Positions 35,141-43,402 of a DNA stretch of 48,604 nt are shown in pieces. The notes beneath the pieces were generated by a model. It saw nothing but the letters and a program-made list of their open reading frames with translations, was not told the DNA's origin and made no database searches. The stretch's first letter is position 1; the number at the start of each line of letters is the position of its first letter. Made by a program: the position numbers and the translations under genes. The stretch is from Deltaproteobacteria bacterium (GTDB lineage Bacteria > Myxococcota_A > UBA9042 > DTJE01): the NCBI GenBank assembly GCA_029555025.1, contig JAKPTZ010000125.1:1-48604 (forward strand). The letters are read 5' to 3'.

Positions 35141-36886
35141 TTAACCTTCAAGTGTGAAATGCTCCTCGGCGTATCGATAAAGCCGCCGCCAGAGGAAGCG
35201 GTTCATAAGCACGACCAGCAGACACATGACGACGATTGAAACCACGATTCCGGGCCAGTCGCCCTGCACCGTCGCCTGCGCGATATAGGCGCCAAGCCCG
35301 AACGCCTTCATCGAGTGATCCCCGAACGATGCCACCTCGGCGACAATGGACGCGTTCCACGCGCCGCCGGCGGCCGTCAAAGCCCCGGTGACCCAGAACG
35401 GAAAGACGATCGGCAGGACAAGGGTCCTGAAGCGCATGAAACCGCGCAGACGCATGACGTCCGCGGCCGCCTTCAAGTCTTCCGGAACGGTCAGCGTGCC
35501 GACAATGACGTTAAAAAGGATATACCACTGGGTCGCTATGAACATCAGCACGACCGCCCCGATTCCAAGATCGACGCCGGCCCGGACGAACAGAAGGAAT
35601 ACCAGCGGATAGACGAGATTGGCCGGGAAGGCCGCGCCGATCTGGATGACCGGGCGGATGCGCCTGGCAAGCCCCGGCCTCATGCCGATATAGGTTCCGA
35701 TCGGAACCCAGACAAGCGACGCGACCCCGACGGTCGCAAGCACCCGCGCCATCGTTGCAAGGCCGGAAAGCCCGATTACGCCAAGTTCCCCCAGGGTCAT
35801 GCTCTGGAACAGGAAGACGACGCCGTCGCCAACCATGAAGAAGACCATGCCTCCGCCAAGCACAAGAAGGATGATCCCGGTTATCGAAAGTCCACGACGC
35901 CGGCGACCGGCCAACGAACCGATTCGCGAGGCGGCAAGACGCGCTGGCAACCTGTCGATGAGGAAGGACCAGAACGGCCGGCTGACCTTTTCGACGAACG
36001 TTTCGACCAGCGTCGAACGCTGGATGGCGGTCAGGACCGCCGACTCGTACTCGGTTTCGAACACGTCGCCGGTCCGGAACTTCTGGGCCCATGCCAGCAG
36101 CGGCCGGAAGAATGCCAGGTCAAGCAGGACAACAATCAGAAGCATGACTGCAATCGCGGCGCCGATGGCCGGGAAGTCGCCCTTTTCGACGGCGGTTGCC
36201 AGGTACGAACCAAGCCCCGGGAGCCTGATATCCTTGCCAAGGACGGTGATGGCCTCGCTGGCCGCAAGGAAGAACCAGCCGCCACCGAACGACACCATGC
36301 TGTTCCAGACCAGGCCGATCATGGAAAACGGAACTTCCAGCCTGAAAAATCTCTGGATGGGAGTCAGCTTGAACACGGCGGCGCTGTCCGTCAGATCCCT
36401 TGGAATCGCCCGAACGGACTGGAAGAAGCTATAGACGATGTTCCACACCTGGGAGGTGAAGATGGCGAATATCGATGCCAGCTCGATGCCCAGCATGGAA
36501 CCGGGAAACAGGGACATGAACCCGTTGACGGTCACGGCCAGGAAGCCAAGGATTGGAACCGACTGGAGGATGTCGATGGTCGGTATGATGACCTTTTCGG
36601 CGGTTCGATTGTGCGCGGCAAGGGAACCGAAAACGAACGTGAAAAGAAGGGAAAAGAAATACGCAAGGAACATCCTCGCGACCGAACGCAGCGCGTAATA
36701 TGGCAGTCTGATGAAAGCCAGATCGAGTTCGCCCGAATCTGGAAGAACGGGGGCCGTCATGTCCCTGCCGACGGTAAGGAAGGCCCAGATCAGCGCGAAG
36801 ACCGCCAGGGCGATCGGGACATCATAGACGGAGAACGGCGCGTGTCCACGAAAGAGCGGCCGTTCGTAATTGATAATCCGCGGCAT
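35141..36886 (-). CDS. Fused double ABC permease (NitT/TauT type)
   Basis: A 581-residue membrane protein in which two permease halves are joined in one chain (about residues 30-290 and 330-581), each with about six helices. Coupling EAA-like motifs are seen in both: AIPRDLTDSAAVFKLTPIQRF in the first and VPEDLKAAADVMRLRG in the second. The fusion makes a complete channel for one ATPase dimer. No substrate-binding protein gene follows or precedes. The start at 36886 (MPRIINYE) is a choice among several Mets; AAGG lies just before it. The substrate is unknown, probably a small anion by family. Confidence 0.85.
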   Translation of the reverse strand: MPRIINYERPLFRGHAPFSVYDVPIALAVFALIWAFLTVGRDMTAPVLPDSGELDLAFIRLPYYALRSVARMFLAYFFSLLFTFVFGSLAAHNRTAEKVIIPTIDILQSVPILGFLAVTVNGFMSLFPGSMLGIELASIFAIFTSQVWNIVYSFFQSVRAIPRDLTDSAAVFKLTPIQRFFRLEVPFSMIGLVWNSMVSFGGGWFFLAASEAITVLGKDIRLPGLGSYLATAVEKGDFPAIGAAIAVMLLIVVLLDLAFFRPLLAWAQKFRTGDVFETEYESAVLTAIQRSTLVETFVEKVSRPFWSFLIDRLPARLAASRIGSLAGRRRRGLSITGIILLVLGGGMVFFMVGDGVVFLFQSMTLGELGVIGLSGLATMARVLATVGVASLVWVPIGTYIGMRPGLARRIRPVIQIGAAFPANLVYPLVFLLFVRAGVDLGIGAVVLMFIATQWYILFNVIVGTLTVPEDLKAAADVMRLRGFMRFRTLVLPIVFPFWVTGALTAAGGAWNASIVAEVASFGDHSMKAFGLGAYIAQATVQGDWPGIVVSIVVMCLLVVLMNRFLWRRLYRYAEEHFTLEG

Positions 36887-36923
36887 CCTTGTCCATCTTC
36901 GTTCAGGCTGACCCCTTGGTACC

Positions 36924-37004
36924 CTAGAATCGCGGGTATTTTCCGCCCCCCGACCCGAAGTGTCAAACCGCATTGATGCGGCCCCGACGCATAACTGATA
37001 TCAT
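36924..37004 (+). promoter_or_regulatory. Upstream region of the radical SAM gene with possible -10 elements and a hairpin
   Basis: CTAGAATCG (36924-36932) repeats the motif seen at 12384 and on the minus strand at 41014. CCGCAT-TG-ATGCGG (36968-36981) is a perfect inverted repeat. TATCAT (36999-37004) is a nearer -10 candidate for the gene starting at 37028. Which is used cannot be decided from sequence. Confidence 0.35.
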
Positions 37005-37027
37005 CCGCGGTGGTGCTGGAGAGACAC

Positions 37028-38710
37028 ATGCAGGACACGGTCGTCACCATCGAAACCGGACTCGGATGCAACAACCGGTGCGCGCACTGCCCCCAGCCGG
37101 CCATCAGGGCGGCCGGACCGGTGACCCAGCCTTCATTCCAGGAAATCAGGCAGAAAATCGACACGGCAAGGGCCCAGGGATTCACCCAGATCTCTTTTTC
37201 CGGCGGCGAGCCGACGATTCGGCGGGACATCGCCGAACTGGTCAACTACGCAAGGACAACCGGCTTTCAGAAGGTCAGCATCACGACAAACGGCAGGATG
37301 TTCTCGTACCCGAAGTTTGCCGACCTGATGCTGAAGGCCGGCCTGACCGGGGTCAGCGTGTCTCTTCACGGGCCGACCGCTGAAATCCACGAATCGTTGA
37401 CGATGGTTCCCGGGTCGTTCGAGCAGGCGCTGGCCGGAATCCGTTACCTGAAGGAAAGGACGTCGGCAACCGGGGCCGAATTCGACATCACGACCATTAC
37501 CGTGCTCGTCCCCGGAAATATCGACCTGCTGCGCGAGACCCTGCTGCTTGCGCAGGAACACGGGGCGACCGTGCACATCGTGCAGCCGTTCATCCTTTCG
37601 AAGGAGAACCTTGCAAGGGGAGCCAGGTTCCTGCTGGGTATCGACAGGATTGTCGCCGGCATTCGAACCGCGCTTGAGGGCGGGCTTCCGAACGGCCGGG
37701 TCAAGCCGTACAACATACCGCCATGCCTGCTGTCCGACATCGGGCCCGAAATTGAAGTCCAGAGTTACCACCTTCGGACGGTTCGCGAGTTCGACCCGGT
37801 TGACGGCACATCGGCCGTCGGAACCGTCGCGGGCCAGTTCTTCCGGTATTCACAATGTTCCCAGTGCGACGCAATCTGCCCCGGACTCAGGATCGAACAT
37901 GTATCCCAGACGGCCATGGTCAAGATGATCCTGGCCGACATCATGTCGTCGCGACCTTTCGTGCTGCCAAAATCATCGTCTCTCTCATCGACGGATCTTC
38001 TGGAGGCACCGGCCCTGGACAGGCTTCTTGGCGAACTGGCACGCGCCGGGGCGACATCCCCGGTCCTGTTCTGGGGAGGCATAGGGCTTTGTCCGCAGGA
38101 AGACTTCATGGAGGTCTGCCGCAGGCGCAACGTCAGCCAGGTCATCCTGGTGGCCAGGCCGCCTCAGTTGAGGCCGCCTGACGCCCGCGTTTCGATTCCA
38201 GGCAACATCGCTGAAATCAGGGAACTCCTGAAGCGCTTCAGGACGGGGCAGGTTCCGGTTCCGGCGCTTTTCATCGTTATCAACAGCGTCTACAGCGAAC
38301 AGTGCGACTTCAATCGAAAGGAACTGCTGGATCTGGTGGATGCCCTGGTCGAGGCCGGAGGCCGGCGCCTGCTGCTGTCGGCGCCGGAAGGAATGGATCC
38401 CCTTCTGCCGGCACACACGGATGAACTGAAGGACCGTGTCATTGCCGATCTTCCGGCCCTGCTCGCGGAACTTGCCGAGCGCGGCATCGAACCTTGTCTT
38501 TCGCGCACTGTCGGCGTTGATCTGGACGGGCACGACAACCTTCTGGAAGCAAGGGTTGCCGAATTCATCAGGCCGGTGAACCTTAACGACGATTTCCTTC
38601 ACCACCGCTTCGCGGCGCCGGAAAACGGCTGGATCATGTGGTCATACCCGATCTGGATACACAGGTCAGTCCGGGATGTTCCCGTTGTCGATGCCGACCT
38701 CGGGGTCTGA
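37028..38710 (+). CDS. Radical SAM protein with MoaA/SPASM-like auxiliary cysteines
   Basis: A 560-residue protein. The SAM-binding cluster is Cys14, Cys18 and Cys21 (GCNNRCAHC), followed by SGGEPT (58-63) and TTNGR, which are classic partial-barrel motifs. A second Cys group (Cys277, Cys280, Cys284; CSQCDAICPGLR) looks like an auxiliary iron-sulfur cluster of the MoaA/SPASM type. The last 260 residues are of no recognised family and contain GGIGLCPQEDF and VINSVYSEQC. It probably modifies a peptide or a cofactor-like substrate. The start at 37028 has GGAGA upstream. Its end overlaps the convergent radical SAM gene by 45 bases. Note the close resemblance of its barrel to the C-terminal region of that neighbour. 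Confidence 0.82.
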   Translation: MQDTVVTIETGLGCNNRCAHCPQPAIRAAGPVTQPSFQEIRQKIDTARAQGFTQISFSGGEPTIRRDIAELVNYARTTGFQKVSITTNGRMFSYPKFADLMLKAGLTGVSVSLHGPTAEIHESLTMVPGSFEQALAGIRYLKERTSATGAEFDITTITVLVPGNIDLLRETLLLAQEHGATVHIVQPFILSKENLARGARFLLGIDRIVAGIRTALEGGLPNGRVKPYNIPPCLLSDIGPEIEVQSYHLRTVREFDPVDGTSAVGTVAGQFFRYSQCSQCDAICPGLRIEHVSQTAMVKMILADIMSSRPFVLPKSSSLSSTDLLEAPALDRLLGELARAGATSPVLFWGGIGLCPQEDFMEVCRRRNVSQVILVARPPQLRPPDARVSIPGNIAEIRELLKRFRTGQVPVPALFIVINSVYSEQCDFNRKELLDLVDALVEAGGRRLLLSAPEGMDPLLPAHTDELKDRVIADLPALLAELAERGIEPCLSRTVGVDLDGHDNLLEARVAEFIRPVNLNDDFLHHRFAAPENGWIMWSYPIWIHRSVRDVPVVDADLGV

Positions 38711-40972
38711 GGCGGGAACGGGGCTCGAGGACTGAACCAGCCGCTCAATTTCACGCACGAAACTTTCCAGCCCCGAAACCGGCAGGCAGGACACCGGCGC
38801 CTCGAAGGAGACCTGGCGAAGACCGACCGAATCAAGCATGGAAACAACCTGCGGGATCGAATCCGGATTCACGGTTCCTATCTGCACGAGAGCGCGCCCT
38901 CCGATTGCCGCGGATGAAGACGCGACAAGGGACGCGGCGGCCAGGAACGCATCGATGCCGCCACGGCCGCCGGTCGCCCTTCTCCAGTCTTCGTCGGATG
39001 TTCCGAAGACCCTGATTTCGATATCGGTCAGCCCGGCCTTTATCGCGCGGGCCAGCGCCGCCGGCTGGGAAAACACCAGGCCGTCCGTGCGCACCGAAGC
39101 GCCCGGAACCCCCGCCTGGCGCGCAAGATAGACTGCCCGCAGGAAGATCGGGGAAAGGGTCGGTTCGCGACCAAGAACATGCAGCCTTGAGACTGCATCG
39201 GCAGCCCTGGAAATCTTCACCGCAAGCCTGGCCGGCGAGGGATCAAGTGCCGTGTCGGGAAGGTTGCGGCCATCGGGAACCCCGCGCCCGGTCAGGATCA
39301 GTTCCAGCGTGCCTGTTCGCATCGATTCCGCGCGCGGATCGGTGGCGCCAGCGGCCACGACGGATTCCGGCTTTCGCGCGGTGCCACGGCCTCTTGAGTT
39401 CAGTGCAGCCAGGGCCGCGTTGAGCCGCAGGAACACCGAAGCGGCAGATGGCGGATCAAACAGCCTGGAATCGCCCGAAACGACCGCGTTAACGCACCAT
39501 TCAAGCAGATCGACCTGCCAGCGCCGTTCAACCAGTGGATACAGAGCACGATATAGCCGGAAGACCTGCTCGACGCGACCGTCCCGGAACCGCCAGGGGA
39601 TGTCGAATGAGTAACCGAACATCCCGGCAAGGTTCTCGGCGTCGCCGGTTGCCCGTTCCCTGGCAAGCCCGTCCGAATCGGCAAGGGCCGTTATCGGAAG
39701 ATTCGGATAGAGGCGCAGCCGGGAAAGTCCCATGCCGGTCGAAAATTCCTCGATGCCGTCGCGCCTGAATCCATCGATGTTGGCCCGAAGGTCGGACACC
39801 AAGGTCCAGGGCGTGAAAAGGATGAAGCTGGACGCCCGATACCGATCGTATTCAAAGACGTCCGGGTACTGATCGGCAATGCTCCTGCAGACGGCCGCCG
39901 CCTGCGACAGGATCGGCGGCCCATATCCCTTGTTCATGCGCTCCAGTTCCGGCGCGGAATAGTTTTCGAACCCGACCAGGGTCAGCACCAGCGATATTCC
40001 GGAATCCGCGAACTGCCTGGCGCGCAGGCACGCGTCCGTGATGGTTGCCACCTGCCTGACAAGATGATCGCATCGTGCGTGGAAGCAGACCGCCATGGGG
40101 CCCATGCCCGACGACGCCAGGCGCTCGACCAGCAATCCAAGGAATCTCCAGGGCGACTCGTCCCACAGGACCACTTCCCGGCATTCGGGATGAAGGCCAA
40201 GCCACCGGACAAGTTCCAGGAGGATACGGGTGACGGTCGCTTCGGCATCGAGCCCGGAATATCGACCGTCCTGGAAACAGAACGAACAGCCCCGCCTGGC
40301 GACGCCGTCAATCGCGAACGTTACCCCGGAATAGTGCGGATTGTCCGCGACGTCGGCGGACCACGGACACCCGGGATTCACATAGACGGAAAGACGCCTT
40401 GAAGCCTGGCGGGCGCGGGCGGGAATCGACACGAAATCATAGTCGGGGTCGGCCAGAAACAGTGGCGGTCTGCCACATTCGGCATCAAGCGTTGCCGGCG
40501 GGCGTCCGTGGACGGAAACATTCGGAATCCCGTCCGGTTCGCGACCGTTCGCAAGCCGCGTCACCAGTTCGACAAGCGGCGCCGGGTTTGACTGGAAGTT
40601 GAAGACTTTGAAATCAATCAGGTGGGCCGACGCTGGATCCGCTTCAAACGGATACACGATTGATGCATCGCACGCCTTCCTGATGACATCAAAGACGCCC
40701 GGGAAGGGAACTTCTTCACAGACCACGACCTTCGGCGACTGCGCGCGAAGGAAATCCGAAAGCAGCTTAAGCGCCAGATCAGTCTCGGCCGGACTGTCCA
40801 TGTCAAGCTGGACTTCAACCACCCGGGACCGCAATCCGCGGGCAATAACCTCGCCACTGCAGCAGGCGGAAAGTGCCGGGAACCTGAACGTATCGCCGCG
40901 GGACGGGTAAAAGAACAGAAAAACCACGTCAAGTCCGGTTCCTGATTCCCTGTCTGAAGCAATGGAGTTCAT
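38666..40972 (-). CDS. Radical SAM-related protein with atypical cysteines and a degenerate second barrel
   Basis: A 768-residue protein. An N-terminal B12-binding-like Rossmann part (about 1-180; VVFLFFYPSRGDTFRFP) is followed by a radical SAM-like core. The usual CxxxCxxC is replaced by Cys202 (NPGCPW) and a distant CxxC (Cys229, Cys232; RRGCSFCFQDG). WDESPWRFLG and LVGFENYSAPELERMNKG fit the barrel. Residues about 570-768 look like a second radical SAM half-barrel: GREPT (601-605), ASVRTDG and IKAGLT align without gaps to SGGEPT, SITTNG and LKAGLT of the neighbour at 37028, but no Cys cluster is present. Function unknown. The start at 40972 has GGGG five bases upstream; a longer frame upstream is not coding-like. 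Confidence 0.75.
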   Translation of the reverse strand: MNSIASDRESGTGLDVVFLFFYPSRGDTFRFPALSACCSGEVIARGLRSRVVEVQLDMDSPAETDLALKLLSDFLRAQSPKVVVCEEVPFPGVFDVIRKACDASIVYPFEADPASAHLIDFKVFNFQSNPAPLVELVTRLANGREPDGIPNVSVHGRPPATLDAECGRPPLFLADPDYDFVSIPARARQASRRLSVYVNPGCPWSADVADNPHYSGVTFAIDGVARRGCSFCFQDGRYSGLDAEATVTRILLELVRWLGLHPECREVVLWDESPWRFLGLLVERLASSGMGPMAVCFHARCDHLVRQVATITDACLRARQFADSGISLVLTLVGFENYSAPELERMNKGYGPPILSQAAAVCRSIADQYPDVFEYDRYRASSFILFTPWTLVSDLRANIDGFRRDGIEEFSTGMGLSRLRLYPNLPITALADSDGLARERATGDAENLAGMFGYSFDIPWRFRDGRVEQVFRLYRALYPLVERRWQVDLLEWCVNAVVSGDSRLFDPPSAASVFLRLNAALAALNSRGRGTARKPESVVAAGATDPRAESMRTGTLELILTGRGVPDGRNLPDTALDPSPARLAVKISRAADAVSRLHVLGREPTLSPIFLRAVYLARQAGVPGASVRTDGLVFSQPAALARAIKAGLTDIEIRVFGTSDEDWRRATGGRGGIDAFLAAASLVASSSAAIGGRALVQIGTVNPDSIPQVVSMLDSVGLRQVSFEAPVSCLPVSGLESFVREIERLVQSSSPVPASDPEVGIDNGNIPD

Positions 40973-41013
40973 GGACACCCCGTGAGACCGGACAAAACGA
41001 CCGATCGTGCGGC

Positions 41014-41037
41014 CGATTCTAGCACGTCCGTACGGAC
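41014..41037 (-). promoter_or_regulatory. Extended -10 promoter and palindrome upstream of the atypical radical SAM gene
   Basis: On the minus strand TGCTAGAAT (extended -10; TAGAAT at 41016-41021) lies 43 bases before the start at 40972. The palindrome GTCCGTACGGAC (41026-41037) covers the -20 to -35 zone, a place where a repressor or activator would bind. Confidence 0.45.
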
Positions 41038-41083
41038 ACGGCCCGACGTCGCATTTCTTGTCGCGGCCATTCGGGGACTGGCC

Positions 41084-41089
41084 TACAAT
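41084..41089 (+). promoter_or_regulatory. -10 element (TACAAT) immediately upstream of a GTG start
   Basis: TACAAT ends seven bases before the GTG at 41097, and no ribosome-binding sequence lies between them. If it is used, transcription would start at or next to the start codon. Confidence 0.4.
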
Positions 41090-41096
41090 ACCGCCC

Positions 41097-42083
41097 GTGA
41101 CGGAAGAAACAAAAAAGGCCTTCAAGGCAAGGCTCCGGGCGGTAATCGCATGGACGGGCACAGTCGGCCTGCTTGCCTTCCTGTATTTCACGACCGACAG
41201 GGATGCGGTCGCCGCAGCGATCGGGCGTGCCGATCCGGTGCTTTTCATCGCGACGGCATTCATCGCGGTGGCCGCGACCTACATGACCGATGTTTTCACG
41301 GTGAAGTTTCTTCTGGGCCGTGTCGGGATCAAGGTCGGATTCGGGGAATTCGCCAGGATCAAGGGCGCGTCGTACCTGCTGAACATCATCAACTACAACC
41401 TTGCCCTTGTCATGATGGCCGCCGTCGTGAAGAAGCGGAGTTCCAAAGGCTGGGGCGCCGCCGGAAGCCCGTTCGTCCTGCTGAACTTCATTGACCTGAG
41501 CGTATTCAGCATCATAGTCCAGGCGGCAATCTGGACCGGGCGCTCGCCATTTGATCGCGCGCCGACCATGATTCTTGCGATACTGACTCTTGGCGGAGTG
41601 CTCGCCGCGCCCGCGCTGTGCCTTATTTCGCGGATACGCAACGCCCCGGGCTGGTTCGGACGCGTCGTCAACCACGACATCATGGCGGCGTTCAGGTATA
41701 TCGGGCCGTGGTCGCTTCTGACGATGCTCGCGTTCCGATCGATCCTGATTCTTGAATACGGCGCGATGAACCTCTTCTTCATGAGAAGCTTCGGGGTTTC
41801 GGTTCCACCGCTGACGCTGCTGTTCTTCATGGCAATCACTTCGTTCATCGCGATGGTGCCAATTTCGGTATCCGGCATCGGCTCGACCCAGGTGGCGATG
41901 CGGGGTCTTTACGGCCCCTTCGTTCCGGACGGTGTCGCCCCCACGGCCGCATCGAAGATCGCGGTGGTTGATGCTTTCTCGACAGCCGGAATCTTCGGTG
42001 TCCTGCTTATCAGGGTCGTGCTTGGAATCATCTGCATGCGGGACGTATCTCGATACATTTCCGAAGACGGGGAAAAATCTTGA
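41097..42083 (+). CDS. Flippase-like membrane protein (LPG synthase TM-region/UPF0104 family)
   Basis: A 328-residue integral membrane protein with about eight helices, matching the transmembrane region shared by lysylphosphatidylglycerol synthase (MprF) and the YbhN/UPF0104 family. Its family label is lipid flippase-like. KGASYLLNIINYNL and the VSGIGSTQVAMRGLYG segment near the end are characteristic of the group. It has no synthase domain, so a transport rather than a synthesis role is implied. The start is GTG at 41097, chosen because the protein homology begins there. The gene ends in a TTGA overlap with rsmB, so the two are translationally coupled. Confidence 0.8.
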   Translation: MTEETKKAFKARLRAVIAWTGTVGLLAFLYFTTDRDAVAAAIGRADPVLFIATAFIAVAATYMTDVFTVKFLLGRVGIKVGFGEFARIKGASYLLNIINYNLALVMMAAVVKKRSSKGWGAAGSPFVLLNFIDLSVFSIIVQAAIWTGRSPFDRAPTMILAILTLGGVLAAPALCLISRIRNAPGWFGRVVNHDIMAAFRYIGPWSLLTMLAFRSILILEYGAMNLFFMRSFGVSVPPLTLLFFMAITSFIAMVPISVSGIGSTQVAMRGLYGPFVPDGVAPTAASKIAVVDAFSTAGIFGVLLIRVVLGIICMRDVSRYISEDGEKS

Positions 42084-43402
42084 AGCGGCTGACCGGGGAT
42101 TCCAGAACCGACGCCGCCATCATCCTGGAGGCGGTGCTTCGCGAACACCAGCGCAGCACGGATCTGACCAACCAGGCCGCCGGGTCTTATCGTGACCAGC
42201 GTGACTTCGGGCTGCTGCGCGAACTGGTCGGCGGAGTCCTGCGGCGCATGCAGGCCCTGGAGGCAATCGTCGGCCCGCACGTCGGCCGCGGATTGGAAAA
42301 TACAAGGCCCCTGCTGAAAATGATCCTTCTTGGACACGCGTACCAGGCGGTGTTCCTTGATCGAATCCCGGCACATGCCAGGGTCTCGGGCGCGGTCAAC
42401 GCCGCGCGCAGGCTTGACGGGGAAAAGGGCGCGGGGTTTGTCAACGCGGTGACCAGGTCGGTGGAAAGGCTTGCTGACGGGAATCCCGGCAGGCTGCTTG
42501 ATGGATTGACGCCCTGGCAACTTCTGTCAATCCCGCCGGTTTTCATGGAACACATCCGGCTGGCCCACGGGGGCGTTCCAGGCGCCGACGACCTTGCCAG
42601 GCTGGCCAGTCCGTCACCGATTTCCGTCAGGATTCGACACCGCGGGGAATCAAGGGAACGCGCACTTGCGGCCCTGGCTGCAACGGGAACCGTCGCTACT
42701 CCGGGGGAATTCGCGCCGGACTGCATGATTCTTGATTCCGGCGCCATCCTTGCGACCGACGCGGTTCCATCGCTGGTGATTCCCCAGGATCAGGCGTCCC
42801 AGCTTGTGGCGATGGCCCTCGGTCCCCTTGACGGGGCAAACGTGCTGGACATGTGCTGCGGGGTCGGCATCAAGACATCGCAGATACTGGACATGTCTGA
42901 TCAGGCGACGGTGACGGCGGTCGATACGGACTCGGCGAAGCTGGACAGGAACAAGGAACTGTGCCGGGCCATGGGACTTGCGAAGCCTCGGGTGCTTGGT
43001 GCGGATGCGACCGCGCTTCCCGCCGCCATGGAAGGTACTTTTGACGCCGTGCTTCTTGACGCGCCGTGTACCGGGGCGGGAACCATCAGGCGTCGGCCCG
43101 AGGTGCGGTACGCCCGGTCCGCGGCGGACTTCGGGCAGGCCGCCCTTCTTCAGAAGGCACTGCTTGAAAGCGCCCTGAGAATGGTCAGGCCCGGCGGCAG
43201 GGTCGTGTTCGCCACCTGTTCGTTCAGCCCGACCGAAGGTCGCGACGTTCTTGCGGCGGTGCTGGGCGCCAGGCCGGGATACGAACTGGTCGAAACCGGA
43301 CTTCCGACGGCACTCGAATCACCGGATCACACGGTGACGATTCTTCCCTGGGCTTTCGAAATGGACGGATTCTTCATCGCGGCTATCAGACGTTGCCCGT
43401 AA
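42080..43402 (+). CDS. rsmB: 16S rRNA m5C methyltransferase RsmB (Sun)
   Basis: A 440-residue enzyme that methylates C967 of 16S rRNA in E. coli. The N-terminal 140 residues form a NusB-like RNA-binding domain. The SAM-binding motif I is VLDMCCGVGIKTSQ; LDAPCTGAGTIRRRPE holds one catalytic Cys and FATCSFSPTEG the other, and both are intact. The usual proline in the first motif of the NOL1/NOP2/Sun group (PGGK) is changed to CGVGIK, a mild variation. The start is TTG (42080-42082), overlapping the previous stop as TTGA, with GGGG seven bases upstream. The end overlaps the convergent M50 protease gene by 17 bases. Confidence 0.9.
   Translation: MKRLTGDSRTDAAIILEAVLREHQRSTDLTNQAAGSYRDQRDFGLLRELVGGVLRRMQALEAIVGPHVGRGLENTRPLLKMILLGHAYQAVFLDRIPAHARVSGAVNAARRLDGEKGAGFVNAVTRSVERLADGNPGRLLDGLTPWQLLSIPPVFMEHIRLAHGGVPGADDLARLASPSPISVRIRHRGESRERALAALAATGTVATPGEFAPDCMILDSGAILATDAVPSLVIPQDQASQLVAMALGPLDGANVLDMCCGVGIKTSQILDMSDQATVTAVDTDSAKLDRNKELCRAMGLAKPRVLGADATALPAAMEGTFDAVLLDAPCTGAGTIRRRPEVRYARSAADFGQAALLQKALLESALRMVRPGGRVVFATCSFSPTEGRDVLAAVLGARPGYELVETGLPTALESPDHTVTILPWAFEMDGFFIAAIRRCP

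Noticed and set aside
35315-36976. Long open frame on the plus strand opposite the permease
   Set aside because: The translation is low-complexity and charged, with no domain, and it opposes a well-defined membrane protein gene.
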